From Pisaster brevispinus (Eukaryota > Echinodermata > Asteroidea > Forcipulatida > Asteriidae), in the NCBI GenBank assembly GCA_023634235.1, contig JAMKCF010000015.1, positions 5,619,698-5,683,697 on the forward strand: a stretch of 64,000 nucleotides of DNA. The letters are read 5' to 3'. This document shows positions 30,691 to 51,014 of this stretch, piece by piece (the first letter of the stretch is position 1; each line of letters starts with the position of its first letter). The notes beneath the pieces were generated by a model, which had not been told where the DNA came from, did not search any database, and was given only the letters and a program-made list of their open reading frames with translations. The translations under genes were made by a program, and so were the position numbers.

Positions 30691-33600
30691 CTGGAATGTA
30701 GAGAGAAGCGATCACTGTACTTGGGTGTAATAAAAATCATCTCGTTGCAAAAATCTAGCCTACGATTGTGTGTCCAAAAGACGTGTAAGTGCATACAAAT
30801 TGAGGACAGTAGAAATAGGACTACTCAGGGGCAGCGATATGAGGGCTTGAGCACTGGCCAGTATGGCTGCCAACAAAAATGTAAATTCAAAGAGTCTACG
30901 AGAAGGGGGCGTGTCCTTTAGGTGTGCCCAAAAGGCCCCGTATAGCTTACTGAAGTTTTACCAATGATTTCAAGAAACCCAAATGATGATATAGGATTAA
31001 GGGCCCACCTTGTCTCCCACGAAGTAGTCTCCTGCGTGGTCCAGCTCCAGCAGTCTGGTCAGTCGTTGATAGATTACGGGCACCGCCACCTCCTGGAAGC
31101 TCTTGGTGTGTTTTGCCTGTCGGATAAGTGGATAAAAAAACAGATGAAAGGGAGAAAAGTACGCCCGCCTATGAAATGGCGCCGTGCAATTTAACATAAA
31201 CACACCAAACCTTGTGTCATGTACATGTAGGTGCTGTGATGTTTTGGGGACTTATACCCAGTGTAGCTCTTATTGGTTAAACCTCGTCTCTTTTCAACCA
31301 AAACTGTTCAACCTGATGTTTTGCGCCCACGTCCCCGTCCCCATAGAGCGCTATAAACCCCAGTTTCTCCCCCAGAATACCCCGCCCCGATATTGTGAGT
31401 AGGTTCGGAAAAAAAAACCTTCCTATGCTGGGTTTGGGACCTATCCGACTCTGTTTTTGAAACCCATCCCCAGATTGGGCTCGTCATCACCTTCTCCTCT
31501 TCGGATGTGGCGAAGTAGATGAGATCCCAGGGCGGTACGATGTCATCAGCCGTCTCGATTACCGTATCGATACAGAATCCCTCGATGTCGTCCTTCCCCA
31601 AAAAACCTGACACACAAAGCGACAGTGTTAGCTTTTAATGGAAGATAAATATAGACCGGCCTGTCGCCTTGTTTACGAATTGACCTCGTACTTTCCAGGG
31701 TATTTCCTCACGACAAAAGTATACAATTTGTATGGCTCTATCAGGAAGAGAGTCTTCCTCGTTGGTCTTATGAAATGCTTTACATGGGCAGACAATAGCC
31801 GCGTGTGACGTCAGTGCGAGGGTTCAACGGCCAATATTAATACTTTGTTCTGCCGCAACATTATTATGTACAGTCATAAAGAGGTTCTGCTTATAAAGAG
31901 TACACTCCGAAGTGCTGAATCGCGTTTCTGCTTTGTGTTTCTTTGTTCTGCTGGTCCTGTTATGAAGATGTTGGTCAGTCCCATGCGACCTTGTTATATC
32001 AAGAGTAGACTGTACCAGTTTTGTATTCACACACAAGGTATATACCAATCGGAAACTAGTTTAATTTATTCAACTGCATAGGTATGCAGTAATGACCCCC
32101 ATAACTGGCTTGTGGTGAGATAACACGGTAGGTGAAACAGGAACTAGGTATAACATATTATTTTACCTGGAAATGAAAGCAAAAGTTGAATGAATTCCAT
32201 GCCGAATGACCAGTGGAATTAGAAAGTCGTTTACAAAAGTGTATGGTGGCACTGAAGGGACATCGCAACGCACAAATTGCGATGCCGTGAGTTTTTTCAT
32301 GAATATCCACGCACACACTTTGCGAGATCGCACATTGTTGTTAATATTTTCGACACTGTTCACGACTTAGGCAAATAATGTGTGCATTATACATTTGCGA
32401 TTTGCGATGTCTTTTCGGGGCCACCGTATAAGTATGAACGAACGCCCGTTACTTTAGTGGGTAGCTAGAAACAATCTCCAAGGTACTCTTACCGTATGTT
32501 TTGGCCAGGTAACGAATGATAGCTTTGCTCTGACCAAATTTCTTGCCATCAACCTCCAGCATTGGAACTTGAAGAATCGGAATGGCTGGGCGTTGAAAGA
32601 ACAAACATAAATAGTTTATAGCTTTGTCATCACTTCGAACTACGTCCAATTTCACAAAAAGTACTGCAGCCAAGCACAACCAAATTATGCTTACCAGAAT
32701 AAGGCTATACCAGCCAAATTACCATATCACGTGTACCATCTGTGACTGGTATCCTGCTCATTTTTGCTAAGTGGAAACTTGTCAAGCAATATTTTCTGTT
32801 TTAAAATGATCTCTGTTTGAAATTGGGCCCGGTCTCGATTCATGTTTAGACGTATAGGGCCTACGCTATCCGTGGTGCAACACCGACTTGAATAAAGGCT
32901 AACACCAACGTGTCCTTGTAACTTCACTTGCACAAGAAACTTGGGTGTTCCCTTTGGCCTAGTTTAGGGTCAGTGTGAACAGGAAAATGACATAATAAAC
33001 CGGGAAAGTAAAATGGTTCAAAGAAACAATCGTTTCGAAGACCTAACACATGAACGGTCTACCTCTATATCTAAAAACAAGTTCAGACAAGACAAATCTG
33101 TGTGAAATTGTGTAGTTATTTTGTAATATATTTGATTTTTTTTTAATTACACATCTTACAGTGCAAGCGCCAACACTATAGGATGATTAAAAGACGGTGA
33201 CAAAATGTTCAGTTTTAGATGTGGGAGGAAAACCCCAAATGAGGAAAAACCCACGCAATGGCCTAATTTCATGGCTCTGCTTGCCGTGAAACTTTTGCGC
33301 TTGCATACCACAGACTTATGTGCTTTAGTACAGGACTCGGCCAAGCGCAGAATTCCGCGGTAAGCAGACCCATGAAATGAACCTGGTAGAGGACTGAAAA
33401 GCCAGTCTACAAAATCGGTGTTCACTGCAACGGTGTAAGAAACTGGCATGAAAAGCAACCACTAATCGAGCCAACTTGAACCCCACAATTTTACAAGTTC
33501 ACCCCAGCAACCACAAAAGCGCACGACATCAAACACTTCACCCCAAATGTCAGGTATTTCTCCCCGGCCGGCTCTCTTGTGCTTCGCACAATAAAAAACA

Positions 33601-34882
33601 TTCCACGAGTTGAACAAATATTCAGTGAGCGTCAGGTCAAATGTTAGATCTCATTTTACCTACATCAGGTCAAGGTAATTTCTTGAAATTTGCAAGTAAC
33701 GGTCGAATGCATAAAAAAAAAACTCTGGTTGACACAAATTTCTAACAATCGTTTTGTGCCGTTTTGAAATAAACTTAAATCGGATCATCAAAGTGTTGTT
33801 GTTGTTGTTGCAAGTAATGGATTGTGTGTTTACTAAAAAGTCAAGGATGGAGGTAGACTTTTTCCATAAAAAAACTACAAACCTTTAAACATTAATTATT
33901 TAAACTGTCATGTCCCAACTTCATTATTTGTACACATTTTCATTCATACATTGCAACTGCAGCGCCGAAACTAATCTGACGCGAGTATAAAAGCAAAAAC
34001 ATTGTCTGCGTGTAAATGGAAATTTGTTTTTAAGAACTTCGAAATTATCACATTAAAGCTTCAAAGTGCATAAGTTTACTCTGCTATTATTTTTTAACAT
34101 CAAAAGTCCAGATTTCAAATGGAGGCGGAGGGGGGGGGGGGGGTACAGGTATCGATTGAAGGTGGGGGCCCCCCGTACCCACCCCCTCCCCAGTTACCTC
34201 ACTAGTAGAGTGTGAGGCTAATTCTGCATTAGTTTGGTCGTATAGGTGTAAACAGACGAAGACTCATAACTGCATAATACTTTATTTTTTGACAGCAGTC
34301 TCGGGTGCTCCTACCACAGAAGGCCTGTCCTTCTCAGGATGGCACCCCCATTCATACTGTTATTATTATATATATTTGTATGGTGTTTCATAACCATGTA
34401 CCTAGTTTGGAGTCACCAATCATTGCATGAATGCGTGAATGGAAATAAAAATAAACAAACAAACAAACAAACTCTTAGAGAGCCAAAACAACCAGCTCTT
34501 TCGAAAAGGACCCATAAATTCCAGCAGCGTTTGTGACCAAACTCCACCACAACCAGAGCCCTTCGAACGTATTATCTCCAATAATCTATTTCGAGATAAT
34601 GATGTGCACGGTACTATGACACTAGGTTTTTGGTAAATCTGACTGTATACACCCAAACCAAACAGTGCACTCCTTATAGTGTCCACCATGTCGCAAATGG
34701 CTAATCCACTCTCTCTCTTTCTCTCTTTTTAAACTCCCCCAAAACTTACATGGTTTAATCGCCGGCCATTGATCCTCCTCAAATCGGCAATCGTCGAACT
34801 CCACACCGGCCAGCCTAAACATGATTCTAATGGACTCGGCACGCCCCTTGCCATTAAAGTAGTGCAACTTGTACTTCGACAT
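30526..34882 (-). CDS. Sigma-class glutathione S-transferase / hematopoietic prostaglandin D synthase-like (GST-C)
   Basis: Intact five-exon gene, in transcript order 34750-34882, 32493-32585, 31491-31606, 31009-31116 and 30526-30690, encoding 204 aa. MSKYKLHYFNGKGRAESI carries the sigma catalytic Tyr8; IPILQVPMLEVDG has the cis-Pro; GQSKAIIRYL holds the QS pair that contacts glutathione; LTAADVHFFSM and VAEWRKIRPLTSW close the helical domain. Every exon has the same length as in GST-A and every junction is GT-AG in the same phase. The start is supported by alignment with the other two genes. The region just above the ATG is a (GA)n tract on the coding strand instead of the fold-back element seen in GST-B. 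Enzymatic role (glutathione conjugation or prostaglandin isomerisation) follows from the family; substrate is not inferable. Confidence 0.93.
31009..31116 (-). CDS. GST-C exon 4
   Basis: Acceptor TATCCGACAG, donor GTGGGC. Encodes AKHTKSFQEVAVPVIYQRL through GDYFVGDK, with the two bases lost in GST-B present. Confidence 0.93.
31491..31606 (-). CDS. GST-C exon 3
   Basis: Acceptor TTTGTGTCAG, donor GTGATG. Encodes GFLGKDDIEGFCIDTVIE through SEEEK. Confidence 0.93.
32493..32585 (-). CDS. GST-C exon 2
   Basis: Acceptor TCAACGCCCAG, donor GTAAGAG. Carries IPILQVPMLEVDG and GQSKAIIRYLAKTY. Confidence 0.93.
32644..32830. repeat. GGGCCCAATTTCATAGAGCTGC-family repeat, copy 4
   Basis: In GST-C intron 1, orthologous in position to copy 3 of GST-B; ends AAATTGGGCCC. 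Confidence 0.7.
34750..34882 (-). CDS. GST-C exon 1
   Basis: ATG at 34882-34880. Residues 1-44 plus one base; donor GTAAGTTT. Confidence 0.93.
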
Positions 34883-34886
34883 CTTT

Positions 34887-34890
34887 TTTT

Positions 34891-34924
<34 letters not shown>
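34887..34924 (+). repeat. (CT)n microsatellite at the GST-C 5' end
   Basis: About 19 CT units five bases above the start codon, read as (GA)n in the transcript direction; would lie in the 5' UTR or core promoter. Confidence 0.8.
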
Positions 34925-34926
<2 letters not shown>

Positions 34927-35874
34927 GTCACGGTGACTTAACAAATAACATATCCTGTGTACATACAGTAGTGAGACGAGCTGTGACCCGCCGTGAGCCT
35001 TTCTGTTTTTCCTTTTATTGTTTTCACAAGGGAGCTCACACCGATCTACACTGACATGCTATTGTTCGTGGTCAATTGAATCCTGTTTTCCCCGGTGGAA
35101 CGACCTCCACCAGTACAAATTGTAGTACCGGGGCAGTTATGTTCACAAAACTGTATTTAGTTTAGCTCTCTCAGAAAATAAATAACGTATCGCGTTCAAC
35201 TCAAAGAATTTAAAGACAAAGTACAGTGTTGTGGGGTTTTTTTCTCGAAAAAAGCACAATTGCAAAGTTAATGCATGTATATGCCTACCATTCCTCCAGA
35301 AAAAAACTAGAAATACTGTCAAAGTCGAGTGAAAAAAACCCTCCATAAATATTACAGATCAGCGTTACTGATTTCAATAAACTGTGCAAGTCTCGCGATT
35401 ATGTGAACTTCTGGGACAAAGTTAGTCTCAACCATATTTCGTGTGCGCAATTCTGTTTCTTTACTTTATTTTAATGTTAGTTTAAATAGCTTGTGTAACT
35501 TATCCCATGCACAACCTTTTAAGAGTCTTACAAACAGCGCCCCCATTTGTCCAACATAGGCGATGACAATTTTTGAAACTTTTAACCAGTAGAACTCAAT
35601 CTTTACCATCAATAATAATGTCCCTACACCTAACGAGACTTCATCCTCGTATTGAAGGATTTCTGGTACTAAATAAAATAATAGTACATGGTCACCGTAA
35701 TAAGCGTAAACAATTATATGCAAGTTTTTGACTACTACTTTGACTTTGATTTTGTTTACTTGTTTACAAGTGAAAGTTTACTTTTACAAAAAAAGTACCG
35801 GTAAACCAATTGGAGACTTTCGGGAAACCCCCATGTTCCATGAAATGTGCACATGCTCAGAATGGTAGACCACC

Positions 35875-36170
35875 AAGGTATACATCAACCAATGCTAAAT
35901 ACTAAATACTCAAAAATACATCCAAACAATATACCATTAGCTTAAGTCTCTCACCCTCTTGAAAGAATTTGCTGACAACTAAACTTCTTTGTTCCTTTTA
36001 GTTTTTGGCAGGTCAGCCGTTGAACATTTGATGCCCATCCAAAGATAAAAACACCCCCTGACGATGACTATACTGACCAGACGCCATCTTGGAAAAGTTT
36101 GTGTTTGCGTGTGTGTGTGTGTGTGTATTGGGTTCATTTTTTCAAAGATGGAGTCTGGCCAGTCTAGGCC
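35875..36170 (+). repeat. Dispersed repeat (GCCAGACGCCATCTTGG family), copy 1
   Basis: Order of motifs: ACCAATGCTAAATACTAAAT, AAGTCTCTCACCCTCTTGAA, GACAACTAAACTTC, TTGGCAGGTCAGCC, then GGTTCATTTT. Same order at 37800-38030, 49655-49900 and 50150-50420. Confidence 0.65.
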
Positions 36171-37799
36171 TTCTCGTCGGCTAGCCCATCTTGGAAAACT
36201 GAAATGAAAACTGAGGTTTGGTTGTCAGAAAATAAATTATGCTTTCAAGAGGGTGCAGCTTAGAGACTTTTGAATAGTATAAAACAAGCATTGGTTGCTG
36301 TGGGAAGCTTGTGTAGGGTGGGTGCTCCACCCAGATTAGAACGACGTTTTACTTGGTGTGTCTGCTGACCTAGGCGTCCCAAAATTATAATTTCCGTACG
36401 AAATACTGCCATTTCCGAGAAAATTGTAATAGAACAGTCAGTTTTTATTTCAACAATTAGCACCTAATCGACACAAGCCCATACGGTCGAATCGTGCATG
36501 CACAAAATCTCATGCGCAAAAACTATACTTGCGGTCTATTCTCGAAATAGTGACCACCTCAGTTGCTGGAATTTTTACAAGTGGATTTGCGACGTGTGTT
36601 GATTTGAAATATTGGAATGGATTGCATGCTCATACTGTTGAGCAAATTCAACTGACTTTACAACCACAATAATTTCTTGGTTGCGCCATTTTGGGAGTCA
36701 CGTTCCCCGTTGTTGCTGAGTGGTGCGCATTTTAGGCAATGAGCGTGCGTTTACACGCGCATTCCGCAACTTGGCTCCCCATAGCGGCCAGTAGCCGCAT
36801 GTGACGTCAGTGAAAGGAATTTATACCTATTTAAACATAATTTCATGCATCCCTGAACCACTTAAGATTAATTTCCTCGGAACAGATCAATATTTCAGGA
36901 AGAATTGAAATGGGTGGTCTGAAATTTTCTGGCGTATTTCCAAAGAGTTTAAAATATACAACCCCAAACTTGGGAACTGAAGAATAATATTGCAAGGGAT
37001 CTAAATAATTCCTTTAAGTGTCGATTTTGATTAACGGGGCGCCTTCAAAATTTGGGCTAAGGCTCCGGGCGTTTCTTCCTGTGGGAGACAACGAGCACCG
37101 TAGACTTGCCAAGTCGCTCTTTATTTTTCGATCGCCCTAACAAATTTGCTTCACTCAACGTTGCTTTATTTTTGTTACTACTCTGCTTCACTGGCCACCG
37201 GTCATAAAATGGCACTTCGAAAATTGTATGACTTTGGAGTCCACGATCTTTCTGAGGTTGAAGGCTGGCCAAAGCCAAAGTACATGACTTTGTCCACGGT
37301 GTCTATTTTGACCAAGAACATTGTGCAGTATTGATAAGCTGGGAGGGGGAGGGGGCAGACAATGTCACAGGCAGGTTGGGACGGGGACATTTGACTTCTT
37401 TTTGTTGGGACGAATAGTCAAAACATAGCTCTATGGTCCACCCGGGTCCCTTTTTGTTAAAGTCCCCCGCCACAACGACCCCAAGGTGTTCTAGTCAAAT
37501 ATTTATCCCTAACTATAGCCACATCCACAAATCAAACACGAATATCAGCCTCCTCAAGTTTGCCCAACGGATCTGCCCTCCTGTCCAAGACACTGAACAG
37601 ATATGTAGGCTCTAGACTCCAACTCAAGCTGTTGTTTGCAACCACATCGCTCAAATATTTCCCTCTGATACTACTATAATAGCCGCGCCCGCTGGTGTTC
37701 ATTAAAGCTACAACAATCTCTGCAATGGTCAGCCATCTTGTTTTTCTCAAGCTAAAACCAATGTAACGAAACCGAGGCTAGAAAGACAAAATAGTCTGG

Positions 37800-38030
37800 A
37801 CTTTTTTTTGCACCGCATCAAATATTAAACGATTCCCAGATCAACAAAATGCTAAGTACTATTACGCCAAATAATTAAAGTCTCTCAGCCTTTTGAAATC
37901 AAATCAATCTGTTTTTCCTTTTCAATTTTTTGGCAGGTTATTTGTTGAGTTTTTGAGTTATGCCCATCCAAAATGAAAAACACACCCAAACAAGTCAACC
38001 GGCCAGACTCCATCATGGGGGGAAAGTGGG
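37800..38030 (+). repeat. Dispersed repeat (GCCAGACGCCATCTTGG family), copy 2
   Basis: AAAATGCTAAGTACTATTA, AAGTCTCTCAGCCTTTTGAA, TTTTTTGGCAGGTTATTTG and ATGCCCATCCAAAATGAAAA match copy 1 in order. Confidence 0.6.
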
Positions 38031-38574
38031 CAATGCGCAAGATAGGGCAACTTTCAAGAACTGGTATACCCAAAATGTCCGAAGTTGAAAGTCATCAACC
38101 TCACTCCAGCTCATGGCGCAATATTGGACCATTTTCAATCATCCCTATAGATCTTCAACTTCTTTGATTCACAGAAACAATGTTGTGGGTTCACAAATTA
38201 TTTACTTACGAGTCATTCTAGAGCATGTATGACGGATCGGCGACTTGTTTTTAACTCTATACATGTACACTCGTTTCTTACAACATTACAACAATATTGG
38301 GGGGGGGGGGGTCAGTGTGTTTTTACCAGGGGTGTTTCTTGCGCAGTGGCTGCCATTCGGCCCGTTTCCTCATCCCCTAATCGGTTACAAACCTTGAGAG
38401 ACGCTGGGGAACAAGTCGGACATTGGGTCCCCGTTCAGAAACCGCTCATACATGACTTGACATTTTGTGTCATTCTGAAAATTAAAGAAACAAAATGTAC
38501 ATCTACATTTATCTTGAAGCGTTGCGGGTTGTACTAGTTTAGTCCTCGGAGTTTAAAGTTCGTTAGTGAGACCA

Positions 38575-38775
38575 GGGCCCACTTTCAAGCTGCTAAAGCA
38601 CAAAAAGTAGCCAAGCACAACAAATTACGCTTTATAGACATAATATGGTTACCAGCTATAAAACCATGTAACGTGTACCAAATGTAACTGGTATCGCCTT
38701 TTCTTTTCTTTTTTGCTTAGCAGAAAAAGTTAAGCAGTATTTTCTGCTTAAGCAGCTCTGTGAATTTTGGCCCAG
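38575..38775. repeat. GGGCCCAATTTCATAGAGCTGC-family repeat, copy 5
   Basis: CAGGGCCCACTTTCAAGCTG at the left and AAGCAGCTCTGTGAATTTTG then GCCC at the right, with TTACCAGCTATAAAACCATG inside. Confidence 0.72.
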
Positions 38776-39704
38776 GCCAGTAATTTTTATTCCTGAGAGG
38801 GCAAGACCACTCATTTTTCAAAAGGGCACTTCGATTGGATCATCAAGTCTGTTGGAAACTTTTCAAGGGGCACCAAGGCCAAAACCGGGACAACAGAGGG
38901 CCATTGCGTCTGCCCGCCTGTCTTCCAGGCGCACAAAGTACCGTCTTATCATTATCCTTTTCAATAATGTTCAATAATGCACACAAAAAAACTCCTATAC
39001 AGAGAGTGTAATTGGTGATTAAAATTAATAAAAACATAAATTTGCCTCTTGGAATACAACCAGTGAAGATACAGTCCGCCATTTTGTGGAGCCAAAGTTG
39101 TTTATACAGCGGATCGTGTTCTGTCATGAAATAACACAAAAACACACAGTTTCAATGGATACTTATGCGAAACATTATTATACTTTAAAAATGCCTTTCT
39201 AACCATTATTCATTTCAAAACAAACGCTTTTTGTAGCCCAAAGCGCCCAATCCAAAATCACGTGCCCCTTTAATTGGTTTCGCCCTTTCTCTTGTAACTT
39301 TTCGTTACGGCCATCTTCTGGGCGCGCAAAGATATTCATTTTCCTTTGTGTTATGTGAGAATTACGTCATAATAATGTTTTCCAAACATAGTTTGGAAAA
39401 TAATCTTGCCTAAAAAACAGCAAACTAGTTCTTTCAAGATAAATTCACCCGCACCCAACTTAAAAAGATAAAAAGTCGAAAACTGTTCTTAAAGAGGCCT
39501 GTTTTGGTCGTGTGTTACTGGGATGGGATGTTGGTTATTGGTTTTCTAGCTGTTTCTTAAATTAAAATTGGGAGAATGGAGCAGCCTCCCTTCGCGTCTA
39601 TAGAACTTGACACCGCGTTTCATGGTAGAGGAAAATAATTTGAAAATTAGATTTGATGTGACAGATGCAATAATATCTAATGGCTGTGGTGATTCTAAAG
39701 AAAA

Positions 39705-39775
39705 GAATCGGTGATTGAACAACTCGACGTTTCGACCAGTATGCTCTGACTGTCTTCAGGAGAAAAAGCTGGACC
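39705..39775 (+). repeat. Dispersed repeat with CGTTTCGACCAG / CTTCAGGAG motif, copy 2
   Basis: AACTCGACGTTTCGACCAGT then GCTCTGACTGTCTTCAGGAG, matching the fragment at 7747-7880 and each arm of the palindrome at 40769-41033. Confidence 0.55.
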
Positions 39776-40319
39776 CTAGTGGTGCTGCTTTGCTTCTTTC
39801 TCCCATTGGTGTTTTACCGCAGTTGTACCTAATTGTTGAATACTGCCGTCATACAACAATGGGCATTAATGGTGGACCGACTTTTTATTTGACGTCGCCG
39901 CTGTTTAAGTGTTCGTGCAGTAGACAGATAAGCCCACAGGTGTCTGTCGTGCGTGGGTTCAGATTTAAGGCTACAAAAGATCAACCGAAAAAAGGCATCA
40001 ACCAAGAGACTTTGCCAGTCTAATACTTCACCAACCCGGCATCCTTCAGACCTGTCAAAAACGAGGAAATGCTCATAAACGGCATCACCAGATAGGGAAG
40101 CGTTGTGTTAGCCCCTTCCCACAAGTCAAACCATCACGTATATACACTTTATATAATAACCCACACATTCTTTTTTTTTCTCCAACAGCAAGGAACGACT
40201 GTAGCAAAGAGAAATATTGTGGTTGGCTGGCCACGGGCCCATGCGTTTGCAAGTTGAGTTTTTTTTTTTCCTTTTTCCCCCCAATCAAGTTGTTACATAT
40301 ACCTTGATTAAGCAATGTG

Positions 40320-48684
<8,365 letters not shown>

Positions 48685-49654
48685 TTCCTTCGACTTTTGC
48701 AACAAATAATTGACTTTTCATTGTTGGCGTTTTTCGTCTCAAAATGCCCCCCCCCCCCCACTTCTTCGAAGTTAGTGCCTGTACTGAAGTGACATGAGTA
48801 CGCGTCCTGACAGACGTCAATACATGTAAATCTTTATTATTAGGCCTATTGTAACGAGTTTCCGTTGCATTGTAAATCATACGGAGCTCCAGAAGGGGCC
48901 ATACCACTTTTCCAGATAAAACATAAAACTCGCCAATTATTATTTTACTGGACGATTGTCATAGGCCTAGGCCTATTATAGTAATAGTTTATCTCGCAAG
49001 ACCCACTTGAACTATTGTCGACCTATCATCTTAGTTTCAGTAAGTCATCATTGCGAGAGTAAATTATCAGGGTAAGTCGACATTTTAGTTCCAGTTAGTT
49101 TTAGTCAACTTGGTGGGAAAATATTACCAAGCTATTCCGGGCACTTCTGAATCTCCGTACACAAATACCCGCTACTGCCATTTTGTGCGAGGTGACTGGG
49201 CACATTGAAGGTGGGCGCAGCGAGATTATAGGGCAAGATCAATAGTAAGGATCAATGGATCAAGTTTTAGAGGCCGGGGTGTGGGGAAAGGGAGAGCTGC
49301 TGAGCTGCCACAAAACAGTTCCTGGACTCGTATTCCCGATGTGCATCTTTTAGTCTGCAACTCAATGAGTGACAATCTCAAGTTTCTATTATTACCTGTA
49401 TTACATCTTTCCAACCCGCCCATACCACTCGCTTGTTAGAATACATATTTCTTTTTATCTGCCTTATTTTAATGAAATTATTTTATTCTTGAACACAGTA
49501 AGTATCAAATTTGATCCGCTCAGTTCAATGATTATTAAATTTGTTATTTTTAATTTTAAAATGTTTGCTCCCCCTTCTTTTTTCCCCAAAATAATATTGG
49601 GAGCGAATGTTAGTATGTATGTTCTCGTGTAAACAAAGAGCAAGGGAGGACCAC

Positions 49655-49900
49655 ACTCAATAAACTCCTATAGCATCCGATGTAAAATGCTAAACAAAAT
49701 ACTCGAAAAATACTTGAAAGACTTTGAGCCTCTTGAAAATCAATCAGATATATTTCTGGGCAACTAAACTTCAAATTTCTTTTCTTATTGTTGGCAGGCC
49801 AGCCGGAATTTTTTGGGCCAACCCCAAAAAGTATAATTACCCCCCGAATGTGAGTTTTCACCAAACCGACTTGCTGCCAATTTTATGAAGTATCCCTCCA
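49655..49900 (+). repeat. Dispersed repeat (CTAAATGCTAAA family), copy 3
   Basis: CAATAAACTCCTATAGCATC, AAATGCTAAACAAAATACTC, AGCCTCTTGAAAATCAATCA, TTGGCAGGCCAGCC and ACCAAACCGACTTGCTGCCA follow the order of copy 4 only 250 bases to the right, making a direct pair. Confidence 0.68.
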
Positions 49901-50149
49901 CTTCCCAAGCCAAAATAGGACCAACTCTAAATTTATCAAAGTCTGCTCATACGTTGAAGCAAAAAACACCAGGTTGTGATAAGTTGTCATAATTACACAA
50001 TCTATTAATCGCATGTCCCCCCCCCCCCCTCAAAAACAAAGGGGACAAAATAGTCCGTTAAAAGTATTGAGGCCTACAAATAATGATCAGTTCATTGGCG
50101 CACAATTTTTTGCCCAATTAGTGTTGTGCACCTGTTAGGGTGCACCACA

Positions 50150-50420
50150 GTAAACTCCCATAGTAACCAGTGCTAAATGCTAAATATTCAAAAATACTCA
50201 AACAATATTTGAAGTCTTTCAGCCTCTTGAAAGCTAATCAGATATATTTTCAGACAACTAAACTTCAGATTTCTTTTCAATTTTGGTAGGTCAGCCATTT
50301 GGAATTTTTGCTAATTACCCTAGAAAAAAACACACCCCGAAATTGTTTCCCAAACCGACTTGCTGCCAGTTTCCATGAGGCATTCCTCCCATTCCCAAAC
50401 CAAATAGTACTAACTTTAAA
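50150..50420 (+). repeat. Dispersed repeat (CTAAATGCTAAA family), copy 4
   Basis: CAGTAAACTCCCATAGTAAC, AGTGCTAAATGCTAAATATT, AGCCTCTTGAAAGCTAATCA, GGTAGGTCAGCCATTTGG and AAACCGACTTGCTGCCAGTT. Confidence 0.68.
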
Positions 50421-50840
50421 GCCTAAGTTTATCAAATCTTCTCAAAAGCACAGAGCCCAAGCTTGTGATAGGTTGTTATAATTGCACAATTTATTAGTTG
50501 CATAACCCCAAAAACCTTCTTACTCAATGAATTTTGGCCTATTTTAGTGATAGTGTGGTGCACCATTATGTTAGATTTGCGCCCTCAAGTGTTAACAAGT
50601 TTACAAAACAAAGCTTGCACGCTTGCAGTAGTCGGGGCGTGGCGCGGTGGTTGACTAGTGTTGAATACGACGGGCTTGCCAATAATTAGTGATAAACCAC
50701 CGTCTTCTGGAATGGAGGAGAGGAACGACAGCACAATGGTAACGCGTACATCTTAATTTATAGCAATACAGTTTATTATTTGGACCATCGAATGGAGGGG
50801 TCTATAAACGTCCCACGCCTCGCACTTGCCGTCGATCGAA

Positions 50841-51014
50841 ATGACGGTCTCCTCCTCCCACAACCAAAAACAGCTAGAAGAATCGCAGCGTGTGGCCGGT
50901 CTCGCCGCCGCCGTGTTTTACGGCGTCTGCTCGGGTTCGATGTCGTTTATCAACAAGGCCGTTCTCACCACATACGACTTTGATTTCCCATGTTTTATCA
51001 TGCTTTCCCAGATG
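50841..51014 (+). CDS. SLC35D3: SLC35D3-like exon 1
   Basis: 58 codons, MTVSSSHNQKQLEESQRVAG through IMLSQM; donor GTAAGT. Confidence 0.92.

Larger units (their letters stand above)
29725..35645. repeat. GST-C duplication unit
   Basis: Direct tandem partner of the unit to its left; anchors in the same order are TTTCCCGTC, TCAAGCTCTTTTTATAAGGA, CACTAAAGACGTCGTGTG, GAATAAAGGCTAACACCAAC and ACAGATCAGCGTTACTGATT. Length differences come from separate insertions in each copy. Confidence 0.75.
35646..40319. other. Intergenic stretch between GST-C and the membrane-protein gene
   Basis: No coding exon recognised. Holds two copies of a dispersed repeat (35875-36170, 37800-38030), a GT microsatellite near 36105-36126, a G run at 38298-38310, a GGGCCC-family copy (38575-38775) and a CGTTTCGA-type fragment (39705-39775). 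Confidence 0.55.
48685..50840. other. Stretch between the membrane-protein gene and SLC35D3-like gene
   Basis: No coding exon recognised. Contains two copies of the CTAAATGCTAAA dispersed repeat (49655-49900 and 50150-50420), polypyrimidine runs and, close to the next gene, a moderately GC-rich patch (50620-50760) that may be promoter or 5' UTR. Confidence 0.55.

Noticed and set aside
40190..40249. Cys-rich exon (NDCSKEKYCGW...CVC) just upstream of the membrane-protein start
   Set aside because: It has a good acceptor (TCTCCAACAG) but only a weak donor, and the downstream exon has an in-frame stop before its ATG; could be 5' UTR. Too little support to annotate.
50780..50983. ORF starting MDHRMEGSINV over transporter exon 1
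   Set aside because: It is in a different frame from the clearly conserved transporter helix; shadow ORF.
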